Of a DNA stretch of 64,000 nt, positions 21,760 through 33,973 are shown piece by piece. The stretch's first letter is position 1. The number at the start of each line of letters is the position of its first letter. This stretch comes from Nitzschia sp. pyKryTriq1 (taxonomy: Eukaryota > Bacillariophyta > Bacillariophyceae > Bacillariales > Bacillariaceae). Position numbers and translations under genes: made by a program. The notes beneath the pieces are model-generated. The model worked only from the letters and a program-made list of their open reading frames with translations. It was not told where the DNA came from and did not search any database. The stretch lies in contig OY101117.1 in assembly GCA_956465555.1 (NCBI GenBank), positions 1,364,001-1,428,000 of the forward strand, given 5' to 3'.

Positions 21760-24700
21760 TTACCAGTGCAAGTGCCAAAGAAGAAGTGATGTCGAGATTG
21801 CGGCCACCAGGAAACCCTTACTTTGATGTGTGCTTCCAGCACTATTCCTAGGAGCTCCGCCCACCACGTCCATTTGGATTTCAAACTCGAATTGGGAGTT
21901 GGCATTTTCAAGCTGTTGCAAGTCCCGATGATTTCGGTGTTTGAGACTAGCGGCCAGAGCCTTGTGGAGACGGGGAGCCGCAGCATTGGGTGTTTGTACT
22001 AGATGACGTTCAGCTCGTCGCAATAACAATTCTTCCGGAGTGCATCGAGAGCAAGGGAGAGTGACTTGATAGACTCGCGAAGTCCCTCCTTCGCGGTCAG
22101 CGATCGACAAGTTATCGCACGTGGTAGGGATAAGTGCTGATGATGCGCTTCCTTGTTTCGAATTCACAAACACATAAAATGTGACTTCGTTTGCATAGCA
22201 GTTGGCAGTCAAGATCAGGGCGGTATCGCCTTGGAAAAGAACGGGACAGGAAGTTTGTCCAACGGGGGCCTCGGGGTACAAAACAGCATAGTAGTTGTCC
22301 GTTGCGGCAAAGTTCGGGGCGAACCTGTACGAGAGAGTTTGGTCGCCTTGATCCAATAGGGTAAACATGTCACCTTTCACCCTCGTGGCGTCGTCACCCA
22401 CCACCTTGATGGCATCGGCACATCCTTCTTTTAGATCTGGTGGCAAGTCATCGATAAAGACGTCGTCCAAGGGTTGCAAATGACGGGCTGGTGTTGCTTG
22501 TAAAACTCGCAGGCGGAAGGTATCGGTAATTGGTGGATCCAAAACCTTATTTCCGTCTTTGGTGACGCCACTAATCTGGATATTGTAGTCACCAGGAGAT
22601 GTATTGCCAGCGACGGAGAGGGCAAGAGCATTCGACTGATCCTCGGTCCCTTCGAAGATCCAAATTCCACTTCCACTGCTCTTGTCATTGATCGAGCCAC
22701 CTCCCTTCGCCGTCAAACTGACGGTTGTAGGTACGGAAGAAAAGGTCAACTTAACTACTTCGAGGGCGGTTTCTCCTGGAAGCTTGACGTTGTCATCCAT
22801 GCGAACAGCGAGAACGAGATCCCCCGAGCCATTTTGAGCAACATTAATGTTTTCGGCCACAATGAGGAATGGACTGGCCACAGGGTTGACTGTGACGATT
22901 GTTTCTGCCGTCACTTCCGCCTCTGCCAAAGCATCACTCGATTCACGAGTAATTGCGGAAAACACCAATGTAATGGTTCCCGAAAAGTACATAGGTGCTC
23001 GAAATTCCAAACCACTGAGGGTGTTGGAATCGTTTGGGAGGGACCAAATGCCATTTCCGGTGTTGGAGCCCATGTTGAAGAGAGAATTCTCAGGTACATT
23101 CGACACAAATACGGAAAGTGTCTCGAAGCCATTTTCGGGGTTTTGGTCTACAAGTTGGGCGCTAAAGTCGGGAGCAAAGGCAACATAATTGTTTTCGTCG
23201 ACGGTCACTCCGGCTGGGGCAGTGAGGATAGCTGGAGTGGGGACGGCCAGCACCGTAATGGTAAACTCGTTCATGGCAACCTTGCGGTAATCCGCATCCT
23301 GGTCGTCTTCTGTCTCCTCCGAGTACGCAATGACATCGATGACACAGTCCCCGTGCCAGTACAAGTCGGGCTGGACTTGAAGGTTTCCAGCTTTAGCCCG
23401 CGGGATTCTTCTGTAACCGACCGTAGACACATCGACGATAGTTGCATCGCTGTCGCCACTAGAGACTTGAGCAAACGATTCGACAAAGCTAGCACGATCG
23501 CAAAGCTTAATGTAGACCGAACCACCAGGCTGTTCACTTCCGTCAACATCCTGAGCAGAAAAGGAAAAATTCAGAGCGATCCGCTTGTTTTCATCGGACT
23601 GAGTAGAGGGAAGCGAGATTCCGAGGCCATCCGCGACCGGGTCGAAATACAACGGCACCGTAACAAGGCCAGATGTGGCAGAGCGAAAGGAACCGTTCAC
23701 AGCAAGAACCTCGATGGTGATGTCGAGATCCCCCCCAAAGTCGGTGGGCGGGACAAAGTGAACATTTCCGTCTTGAACGTCTTGTGCTCTGGCGACAAAG
23801 TGACCCGTCTTCAAGTTGGGAAGGAAGGTACCATTGAGCGCTGACCCAGTAGGGAAACTATTACTCTTGAAGACAATCGAGATGGCTGGATTCGATGGGT
23901 CATCCGGGTCGGCTTGGGCTGTAATATCCAAGGCAAGCTCCTCGTCCTCTAGGCCTTCGTTTGTGCCGATCGTCACAATTGGCGCCAACGGTGGAATCGC
24001 ACTTAGAGTACCCTCCCAGGAAAATTGGACCTGGAATGGAAGCTTAGTCATAGCGACGTCGCCATCATTCTCGGTAGCGACAGATGTGAGCTCAAATGTC
24101 GCTGTCGCTGTTGTGCTGGTTGCATTTTGAACAGCGAAGAAAAGTCCTCCGCTGGCTTCCGCCGCTGCAACATCTTCAGGGTACAGAAACCACGTATTTT
24201 CGCCCCCATCAAAACCAACAGGAGCATTCGATGAATCAACGAACTGAAATGCAGAAATTTGATCCATGTCAATGCCCTCGATAAAATAGTGAATTCGTTC
24301 GGAAAGAACCCTTCCTAGAGCAACGTCGGTATCGGTTGATTTCCCTCCGAGTGAGATGGGAATTCTAAGATGACCAGTTATTTCACTGTCCACGAAAATG
24401 GTGGGCACGTCTGCTGTACCCTTCAGCTCGACACTCAGGGATCCGTCTTGAACTATCGAATCGGAGACAGAAGCATTATCGATTGTCACTGTGTCGACAA
24501 TCTTTGCCGAAATGGGAACTGCAAAGTCGATATTTGAATCAAGAAACAAACTTGCTTTGAGCTTCAAGCTGCTGATTGCATTTGAAGCAACGGTTAAGAC
24601 GCCAGTAGGAGCATCGTAGGAGTACGACCCTTCAATCAGATTTCCTGAGATCAAGTCATCAAGGGTAGAGCCACCGGTGAGGTCATTCAGCCGTTGCCCG

Positions 24701-27700
24701 ACCTGGGCGTCTTCGATGAAACTGGACAGGTCCACATAGAACTCCTTAACAGATTCACTTCCATCTGTGTCGAGCATCGTGAAGTTGAGCGCACTGGAAA
24801 AAGATACCCCAGCTGCTCGAACGTCATGATCTTCTTCCGTAAGAGAAACCGACATGCTCCAGTCGATCGAGTCCGCCACTGGTTGAACTTTGATGGTGAT
24901 GGGCCAATCGTCAGAAACAGCTTGATTGCCTTCGATTTCCTGTGTGATCGCTCTAACAAACATGCCGTCATAGGGATTCATACCTGCAAAGTTCTTCAAA
25001 GAAGTGACTCGCAGGGACGGGATTGCTTCCTTGTCGATTTGCCAAGATCCATTGCCGACATATGAAATACCCTCGCCGTTGTCAGTCTTTGCGAGAATAC
25101 CATCGGGAAATCCACCTATCATGAATGAGAGGGTTTCACTTCCGTCTGTGTCAACCAGCACCCCAGTGTCCAAATCGCCAAAGAACTTGCCAATGGGATA
25201 ATCCTGGTCCTCGACAGCTTCCACGATCACCGTTCTTGACTTCGCCTTGTCCGCGACTCCAATAGAGACAACAGGAACAATTTGGCTGGCAGAGATGGAG
25301 ATGTCAAAAGCTCCCGTGTTCGAAGTGTCAGTGACAACTGCAGTGATAGTCAGCTCGATGTCACCTTGAACGGCGGAAGACCAATGCAGGGGTGGGAGAA
25401 TATGAAGCGCGTCAACATCTGCCGGCTTCAAAACGAACTTTCCTGATGGGGCCGCCTGAAGCTCAGTATCGCCAGCACCGAAAATCTTCGCTCCCTCCGG
25501 TAGATTCGCAGCGATTTCAAGAACAAAAGTCTCGGAACCATCATTGTCCTTGACGGTCACACCAACAGGAACAGCAATCTTGGTGTCTTCAAGGCCTTTG
25601 CTATTTGACTTGATCGTGATTGTTGGGGTGTCCGCCTTCGGGATGACAGTAACATCGAGATAATCAGTGACTGTCTCTGTCCGGGAAGTACCGTCTTCGC
25701 CACCGTACTGAAAACGACAAAAAGGAAAAAAAATTGCGCGTGAGAAAGTAAAAAGGAGCAAACTGGTTGAGAGTTTTCCTTCCACGTACCTCGTCCGGAG
25801 CAAGTTCGTCGCCTGTTGCGCTTTCAACAGATATAACTTGACAAGTCAAGGTCACTCTTCCCGACCAGTTTTCAGACGGAACGAACTGGAGGCCTTGACC
25901 AGATTCGTCATTTACAAAGGAATTTAGCAAAGACAACCTTTCTTCGACGGTGGAGCCTTCAGATCTCACCACAAAAATATTATCGATCGGTTCGCTCAAC
26001 GTCACCCCTGATGGAACCGTTGTAAGAGCACTAATGGTACCGGGTACTTTGTCCGCATCCAATGGGACAATGATACGCAGAAATGTCTCTTCAGACCCAT
26101 CAAGATCATCCGAAGCACCGACTTCTATCTTCAGGGGAATGGGAGCACCATCTTCATCAGTTGTGGCAGCAGCATAAACCAAGATACTTGGGGTGTCAGC
26201 AACCGCTTGGATGATGATATCGTGCGTGAAAGTGACTGTCTTGGTGCTTGACTGTCCTACGTTGACATCAAGAGTTGTCATTGAAATGGAGAGCTGCCCG
26301 TTCTCGTCCGAGTGAGCCGGCCCCATCTCAACCTCGAAGGTCTCCAAGGTGTCAAGAATGTCAGTGCTAGCATCTGTCCGCTGCTTCAAGGACAATGCCG
26401 ACAAATCTCCTGAAAGGATGGTGCTAGAAATGGTGTAGCTTCTCGTCGACTCGTCAAAAGAGACTTTCGCCGACCCCACACCATCAAAGTCTCCTGACAT
26501 TGTGTAGGTGATGCTCCCATCTTCGGGGACTTGAACGAGAATTTCCGAGAAGGTTTCGGTTTCAGGATTGTTGCCTGTCGCAAGATAGAGAGCAGAACGA
26601 AGATTCAAACAAATAAGCTCCAGCATTTTTCCCGATGACGACGAACCTGTTGATCGCACACCGGTGTGTACTTACCCGCTCCATTTCCTCTGTCTTTTGG
26701 TTTCAAACCAGTGTTGACCAGCGTGCTTCCAAAGGGAACAGGACCCAAGTCCTCAACGCCGACGGTTTTACCGGTGGGTTTCACGATATCATCCGCGATT
26801 GGGAAGACTTCGATCGAAAGAGGTCGGGGCGCTGTCGTCTTCTCTGCAATTCCAGACATAGTGTAGTCGATAATATGGGCTCGCAACGATAGGCTGATCT
26901 CACCGCTGAAATTCGGGGGAGGCCTAAGCTTGAAGGAGTTAGAACCGGAAAACTCATTCAGGCGCAGCCACCCATCATCAAGGACATTCCCTTTTTGCTC
27001 AGCATTATTGACGTAGAACTTTGTTCTGGTAGGGAAGCTCGTAGTGTCAATGTCAAGGTAGTAGACTTCCGAACCATCTTGGTCAGCTGTACCCTGCAAA
27101 TCTACTCCAACGACTCCCAAAGAGATAGTGGTATCCTCGTCGCCACTGGCCGTAGGCGCATTCACAGTCAAGACTGGTTCGCCTTGAATGACTGGGTCCA
27201 CAGGGATGACAAAAGTCTCGATCTTGCGAACTTCTAGTATTGCAACCTCGCCGGGCCCTTGTTCGGTCGGGTCAGATTCAACTGCGGCCGCTGTAACGGT
27301 GACTGTAATATCTTCTCCATTCTGATCACCTGGGCGAATCATTAGGTTATTCATTGCAATTGTGACGTCTTCCGTTGTTCCTTGGACAATGTATTGAGCA
27401 GGATTGCCGGGAGTGGATGTCACAACAACACCTTCGGGCAACACTGAAAATGAAACCACAGGCTCTGCTCCAGTAGCAACACCTGTAGGGGTCGAAAGGG
27501 TGATGTTGACAGATCGTCCAAGAAACGTCTCAGTTCCATCTTTGTCGTTCAAGCCTACAGTAACAGGGTAAGCAGTGAAGGTAGCGGTTGACTCTGTTTC
27601 AATGGCCTTCAACTGCAATCCTACATCAAGCGTTGGAGCATCGGCAACTGCTTGAACGATCACAGTGTGTATGATGTAAAACTCTTCCACAAGAAGTAGG

Positions 27701-30163
27701 TCCACTCCGTCAGTGTCAGTCGCATTCCCTACCATCTCGATCTGAAAGTTCGTGTCATCATCGTTTGCCAAGATGACTTCCAATGATGACAGGACAAGTA
27801 AGACATCTTCGACGTTGTCACCTCCAATTGTGACAGTGCCTCTTCCTTGGTCTACCGTTGTAGTGACATTCTCTCGGGATTGAGCAAAAGATAGATCGAT
27901 CGAATTGGTGGGAAAGCCAGTCAGCCGTGCCTCGAGAGTCTGTGATCCGTCCAAGTCATCCACTTTGACACCCATCAGCTCGCCAATTTTCACCAGCAAT
28001 TCTTGGTCCGAGTTAGAATCCAGGTTGTTCTCAGCAACGACACTCTGGTCACTTGTCATGTAGGGAAGATCAACTACCGGTGTGACAGTGATAGGAACCA
28101 AAGTCTCCGCAACTTCAGTCCTGGTGTCAAAATCACCAAGCGTTTCATGGGCAATACTGTTCGGAAAGGCAACATCGCCAGCTTCCGTCGAAACAGCTTC
28201 CACTGTCAACGTGTTGTGACCAGCATAATTAGCACGAGGCTGAAATGCAAGACTACTAGCTGTGTAGGCGTCCAAGTTTGCCTCTCGAGCAGCTGGATCT
28301 GGGCCCGATGCTTCTACCAGGTAGAGTCTCCCTCCCTGTGACGCCGTAAGGGTGACAGACGAAGAGGGAGATGTTTCAATTATTGTACCGATTGGACCGG
28401 AGCTGTCGCCCGGTACGGTAATCCGAACTGAAAGGGTTTCAGAGTTGTCTTCATCTGCACTGCGATCTGCGAAAACTTGAAGTTGGATAGGAGCCCCATC
28501 CTCCTCCAACTATCGAAAAGACAAGCGTTCGTGAGCGGAGTTGCCTTGACCATGCTGAGAGGGCAAACACGAACGAAACAAAATACGTACAGCTAGGCTT
28601 TCTGTTGCAGAAACTGTTGGCGGATCGGCCACCGCATAGACTTGAATTGCGCGCTCATACCGGTGATCACCATCTCCGACCTGAACGATCATATCGACGA
28701 CGAAGTTGACGTCCGAATGAAGGGGCGCTTGGACGCTGAGTGTATCCAGTGACGCTCGGATGGTCGCTTCCTCGTCGTTAGACAACGGATCTCCACTCCC
28801 AATCACAATGATGAAACTATCGTCTTCAACTACGGAAGAAACTAAAGTCCCGTCGGTATCTGTGTATTCAATAGATGCACCGACGGGGAATCCATTCAGC
28901 GAGATTCGATTAACTGACCCAAGTGGAGTATCATGATGAATCCAAAACAAGTCTCCGCCCAGGGTTCGAGATCGGTCTTCTACCAACCACGATGGACCGC
29001 CAAGCGCACAGAGACCCTCGCCAATACCTCGGACGACTCCCACCCCTTGCCATGCGTAGTAGTCAGCCCTTAGAATTGTGTTGAAAGCACATATTTCTTC
29101 GCCACGCATGCAGCCGTAATCGGTAAGTTGATCTGGAGACGAGAGTGAATCCATCACAATCGACCATTGCTTAACCTCTCGAGGGTCTTCGCGAATAAAG
29201 TAAAACCAGAAGACTCTGTCCAAATAAAGGCCTTGATCCTTGGATTCTTGCGCAAGCTCAACACAAACGCGCGTTTCATCGCCTTGATTCCTATGGTCCA
29301 TTTCCGTATAGTCAGAAAGAACAGTCGCTTGAAAACAGAAATCATAACGCGAAGACTCATAAAACATACCTCAAAAATCCAGGTTCTGCAAGCGGCTGCT
29401 TGTCATCGTCGCATTCATAAGCGATGATCTCGCAATCCAGAAAGGCCGTCCTTTCCAGTTTTGCTTTGTCCTCGACGAGCACGTTTCCAACATCGAACCC
29501 ATCGGTCAGATCCACGTAAAACGTTACACTACGAGCATTGAAACGGGGGCAAAAGCAGGGTCAGTCGGTGGAAACAAACAGTTGGAAACCTCCAGCTGGC
29601 GGGCTCAAAGCTTACAGAGTCTCTTGAAAATTGACTTCGATTGCATCACTTGCTCGATGATCGGCATTGTAAAGACTGAATCGAACGCAAAAGTCAACGA
29701 CCGCTTTCAGTTGGTTGTCCTCGGTGTAGTACAAGAGGTCTGTATTGGCTAGTGTAGGTTGTACATCCATGAAAGCCCGAAAATCGCGGAATCCGTCTCC
29801 CAGGTTTGGATTGTTCGGATCGTATCGAGTATTGGAGTCGGGTTGGATGCCCAAATTCTGTAAGTATGCTCCAGTGAGGATGTCGCGATGGTTGGTCATT
29901 GACTCGGTGATATCAGTGTTCCCTTCTTTGCAGTTGTGGCCATCGTAAACTGTAAAGGTAGCGTGGGCATCGGGAATATAATCGCTTGTGCGCCATGTGA
30001 AGCTGAACTGCGAGTTTTCGTAGCGAAAGTCGGGGTCCTGGATTGCCCACCACTTTTCATCGATTTGAAGTCGTCTGGAAAGTGACTTCGTACGAGCATA
30101 GCCGGCACAGGCTGCTTGGAGGATTATCGATCCAACGGCAAGGAAGAGTGTCCTTCGAAACAT
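21760..30163 (-). CDS. Giant secreted, GPI-anchored-type adhesin with ~14 cadherin/VCBS-like repeats
   Basis: Six exons (30163..29616, 29528..29370, 29290..28591, 28509..26676, 26574..25790, 25707..21760) are linked by five GT-AG introns of 79-101 nt. All phases are compatible and the product is 2657 residues. Seen: a signal peptide (FLAVGSIILQAACAG), then a ~480-residue N-terminal region with several cysteines. About fourteen ~150-180-residue repeats follow. Many open with V-x-ADTPT-like linkers and carry Ca2+-site-like acidic loops (DDLDGSEE, DTDGSES, DNDGSET) ahead of a strand and an LP turn. A Cys-rich segment and a hydrophobic tail (FLVAAISTSLLLWHLHW) after small residues fit a GPI signal. 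The repeats closely resemble those of bacterial RTX/LapA-type biofilm adhesins. A role in adhesion or matrix binding is inferred. Exon 2/3 is the least certain junction. Confidence 0.85.
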
Positions 30164-30726
30164 ATTTTGACTTGCTGTGTATTGTAATTGAATTGATCAG
30201 AGTGGTTAGTCCCCAAAATGTGGTGTTGATCAAAGAACTGAAATTTTTTGTTTTCTTATTGTATTATTATTGTGTCAGCTCAAGCCGGGTTGGGCGGACA
30301 AATTGTTAGTCTATGTATGTTCTCCCCTGCCGGTACTGTTCCGGTGTGACGAACAACGACGACTACTTGTCTAATCTCTGTGAGTATGGTTCGCTCTATG
30401 TGTCTGAGTCTACAGTATCTTTTTCTTCTCGTTATTTTGTGATTCGTAGAAAGTCCAAAACTTCCCGTACATAGAAGTACGTGTCCCTCTGACAGTCATT
30501 TCGGAATATTTTCCCCAAGACTTATGGATCCAATAAACAGCCCCACATGCCCAATTCTCCGAATTTGCGTAAAACAGATATCGGAAAAGACGAACCAAAG
30601 TTGGGGAGTCATTTAACGGAGAATCTATAAGATCTCCTCATTGGAGGATGACTGACTGATCTTGGCGAGCGTGTAAAGAATAATCCGATTCGAAACCCAT
30701 TCACCGATGAAAGGACAGACCGTCCG
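30164..30726. other. Adhesin upstream region
   Basis: The first few hundred bases upstream of the adhesin ATG are AT-rich and hold no full GTACC cluster, only single motifs near 30335. A minus-strand ORF of 62 codons (30410-30598) has no assignable family. No gene is called. Confidence 0.5.
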
Positions 30727-31341
30727 TTGAGACCGTTGAGGTATCATTCAGATGTGGGCAAGGACTTAATAGCGAGGAAGCTGGCGACTCTGGTGTACGA
30801 GCACGAGGTCTGCCTGAGTGGTCAGCATCTCCCAGGAGAGCACAATCACGTCGCCGATTGGCTCACGTATGAGGGAAATGAGCGAGCTGAAGGAACGAAC
30901 CCACTCACGGAAGACGAGCCTGATGACGAGACACTAACAGAGCGCCTCCACACTCTATTCCCACAGATGATTCCCCCGGGTTTTCGAATCTGTTCGCTCG
31001 AGCCCGAGAAGCTCTCTTGGATCGTTCGCGTGCTGCGAACACTCGAATCATCGTTGATGCAAGAGGAGAAGCAGCAAATGAGCGGGACGACCGACACTGG
31101 AGGCGCTACACTAGATTCCTCGAGTTCGTGGACATTGATCAACACGAGGTCGATTGTCTACGGGCGGAAGAGAAAGAGATACTCGCGAAGGCCTTCTTCG
31201 AAACTGTTCGAAATGGCCAGTTCGATGTCGAAGGTCGCATGGTTGGACGGCGTGCAAGACCAATGGCTGGACCAACAGTCAGCGGTGCCGCAGGATCTGT
31301 GGCTGCGACGTTATCTCCGTAGTCTGTACTTCGTCAGCTGA
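30727..31341 (+). mobile_element. Retroelement fossil, RNase H / post-RT region (DIRS-like or related)
   Basis: This is a truncated, broken remnant of a reverse-transcribing element. Its readable part resembles the end of an RNase H domain and the following linker (HLPGEHNHVADWLTYE, then IPPGFRICSLEP-type sequence). It is common in algal retroelements with a tyrosine recombinase, but the family assignment is tentative. No terminal repeats are seen around it. It looks old. Confidence 0.55.
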
Positions 31342-31926
31342 CTGATGACTCGTGGGACTTCTTCCTCAGTCCCGTGTCGTGTAGTATTACTAGTAGTTCG
31401 TCTGATCTTCCGATGCACGAACCTGTCTCAAGTAAAGTAAACCTTCGTCTCAAACTCGAGATTATGACAATGTTATTCTACTTTTGATAACTCCATTTGT
31501 TGGATTTGGATCTTTGCTCTCGCCGATCAGTCTTGGAACTGCTGGATCCAATTAATCATATCTTCCGTGATGAAGATACTGATATTCGCTCCCAACTGTC
31601 TATATCTCTATCCCACATTCTTTCCTGTTATGGTAGCCTTTCGCTCCGTTTAGGGAATCACAATCATTGGATTGTATTATTCATTCTTCATGTATAGTAA
31701 ACAATAGTTTCCGCTGGAACGTCGCTTCCAAGACTACCGTCCGATTGAATCGCAGACTCATCCGATTGGATCTCCATTTGGGACTGTTTCTGTACATCGC
31801 GAATCCAATTCACGACAGCAAAGCACAGAGAAAACAGCTCTGGCTATTCAATATTCAATTGTTTATAGTCTGTTTTTCGTACTTTTCTTGCTCTATTGGA
31901 ATGATCATTCAGCCAAAAGACCCATC
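31342..31926. other. Spacer upstream of the DUF1244-MogA gene
   Basis: This is AT-rich spacer with no palindrome cluster and no gene seen. The last ~100 nt form the likely 5' UTR of the fusion gene. Confidence 0.5.
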
Positions 31927-33180
31927 ATGACAAGCACAAACTATATCGACGACTTTTTGCCTCCTTCCGTGGTACAGCGGTTGGAGGCCGGTGCGTTCCA
32001 GAGTTTGTGTGGCCATCTCCGCGACCGAAGCGATCAAGTGCAAAATATTGATCTGATGACAGTCAGCGGTTTTTGTCGAAATTGCTTAGCCAAGGTGCGT
32101 CGTCAGGATGAAAAGGTTCCACTACTCGTACTCCACACGTACAATTTTCTCGACCTGAAAATATCAGTGAGATCTTTACTTATCCATTTCTGTTGCTTTT
32201 TCTTTCTTTCTCTCCAGTGGCTAGTTGTAGAAGCACGCAAACTTTCGGATGATCTCAGAAGCAAAGCGCAAAGCAGTGGGACCGATGGAATTGATGCGGA
32301 TGAATTGGATTCCATACTGCAGTCGCTGGATGCCATGGGATATGATGAGGCAGCACAGTATGTGTATGGTATGAACTATAACGATTGGAAGAAACGACAC
32401 GCCAAAAATTTGGTATCTGACGAAGTTATGCAGAAATTCAACGATTCCAAGCCACTGTGGGCATCGCATGATAAGCAGATTTTGACAAAGAGAAGCGAGG
32501 GACCACCGAATAAGAAACTTGGATCCAGTACTTCTACTACTTTTAAAATCGAAAGCAAAGATGGGGCTGCCACCTCTTCTCTTCTATCGAACGTCTGCTG
32601 CCAAGATATTGATGCCCCACAAACCACGAAGAAAAGTCGTCGCGAACTGCCACTGTATCAGCCTCCGACACCCCCAGAAGTTTCGTTTTCGATGGGAATT
32701 TTGACAGTCAGCGATCGAGCGTCGTCGGGCGAATATGAGACCGGAGATCTATCGGGGCCGGCTGTGAAAGACGCCGTCGAGTTGGCGGTGACGATGTACG
32801 AGGACAAAGTGAAGCTTCAGTCGACAACTGTTGCCATTGTCCCTGATGACATTGATGCGATTCAATCCAAACTCAAAGAATGGGCCGATATCTCGAACCT
32901 TCAGTTGATTCTTACAACAGGGGGTACCGGCTTTTCCCCCCGAGATGTCACGCCCGAAGCTACCAACCTTGTCGTGGATAGTGTATGCGAAGGTTTGGTG
33001 TCGTTTTGCACTTTGGAATGCGCGAAGAGGCAACCTCTGGCCTCCTTGTCAAGGGGTAGCGCTGGAATCCGGGGCAACACATTGATTGTAAATTTGCCAG
33101 GAAACCCGAAGGGCGTTCAGGAGATAATTCCTGTACTACTTCCTTTGGCGCTCCATGTTGTGGCGGATCTTGGCCGCTAG
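31927..33180 (+). CDS. DUF1244 domain fused to MogA/Cnx1G molybdopterin adenylyltransferase
   Basis: Exons 31927..32094 and 32218..33180 are separated by a 123-nt GT-AG intron with a pyrimidine-rich acceptor, giving 376 residues. I start at the ATG at 31927 (MTSTNYIDDF). Seen: residues 1-~115 match DUF1244, with LRDRSDQVQNIDLMTVSGFC and, across the junction, RNCLAK|WLVVEA; the block ends VYGMNYNDWKKRH. A disordered linker follows. From about 212 a MogA-type domain has LTVSDRASSGEYETGDLSGP, TTGGTGFSPRDVTPEAT and SAGIRGNTLIVNLPGNPKGV. Cnx1G/MogA adenylates molybdopterin before Mo insertion by MoeA/Cnx1E, which is not part of this chain. DUF1244 has no known activity. The intron is stop-free and in frame, but reading through it would split the DUF1244 motif. 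Confidence 0.92.
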   Translation: MTSTNYIDDFLPPSVVQRLEAGAFQSLCGHLRDRSDQVQNIDLMTVSGFCRNCLAKVRRQDEKVPLLVLHTYNFLDLKISVRSLLIHFCCFFFLSLQWLVVEARKLSDDLRSKAQSSGTDGIDADELDSILQSLDAMGYDEAAQYVYGMNYNDWKKRHAKNLVSDEVMQKFNDSKPLWASHDKQILTKRSEGPPNKKLGSSTSTTFKIESKDGAATSSLLSNVCCQDIDAPQTTKKSRRELPLYQPPTPPEVSFSMGILTVSDRASSGEYETGDLSGPAVKDAVELAVTMYEDKVKLQSTTVAIVPDDIDAIQSKLKEWADISNLQLILTTGGTGFSPRDVTPEATNLVVDSVCEGLVSFCTLECAKRQPLASLSRGSAGIRGNTLIVNLPGNPKGVQEIIPVLLPLALHVVADLGR

Positions 33181-33973
33181 CGAGAAGCGCTGTCTTGCTC
33201 GAAACCATTGCGCAGATAGTTTTGCAGATTGCGAACTTGTTGTTATAAAAAAGTTGAGAGAATCAATTATATATGGATTCCTCGAGTCTAAATCTGAAAA
33301 TTATTTTTTGATCCATTTTCTAACATGACTGACGTTTAGAGTGGCGAGTGTGAGAGAGCTCGATGGACAATTCATCATTTCTACTTGTACGCTACTCCTT
33401 GAATCAAATAAAACGGTGCTTGTCAGCCTTAACCACAGAAGGAAGATGCTTCTTCGTAGCAGGGCTCCTTTCGTGTACGAGTACTAGACAAGGCGTCCCT
33501 TCACATGCTGTGCACGCTGGTCGCTTCTCTGGTTTCCCTGAAGCTCACCGTATACGTTGCCAGGATGACGACAAATAGCTACTGCATTATTCCCTAACAG
33601 GAGATCCAAAGTGCTTCTCCCGCTTCACAGTGTATCTCCATTCAGTTTAGTACTGCATTCAGCGTTGCCTAGGATCTCTCGCAGTACTGCAAGAGGATCG
33701 GACCGAAGCAAGCGCCTGAAAATTTCCTGTCCCACGGAAAGTTTTATTCCCTGCCTTTTTACCGTTGGATGGATTTTGAAAGCTTTTTTTGAGTTCATCA
33801 AGTTCTTTTCTTATATTCTTTTTTCTTTTCTTTTTTGTTTTATTCTTTTGCGATGACCTCTCACTCTTTCACATAAATTTGTATGAAACTGGTGGATTCT
33901 TCCTATAGGGCACTTCTGGGCATGTCGCAGATCTCATGGTTAAAGAAGAGTCTGGTAGATCTACCAGTACCAC
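33181..33973. other. Convergent spacer, no gene seen
   Basis: This lies between the 3' ends of two converging genes. It holds a TTTTC-rich run at 33780-33850 and short ORFs without features. Confidence 0.55.

Noticed and set aside
29291-29367. Using the open frame from 29367 as an adhesin exon start
   Set aside because: The upstream exon ends in phase 2. The acceptor at 29291 keeps the frame, whereas the apparent TTTTCAAG acceptor at about 29329-29336 would run into a stop at once.
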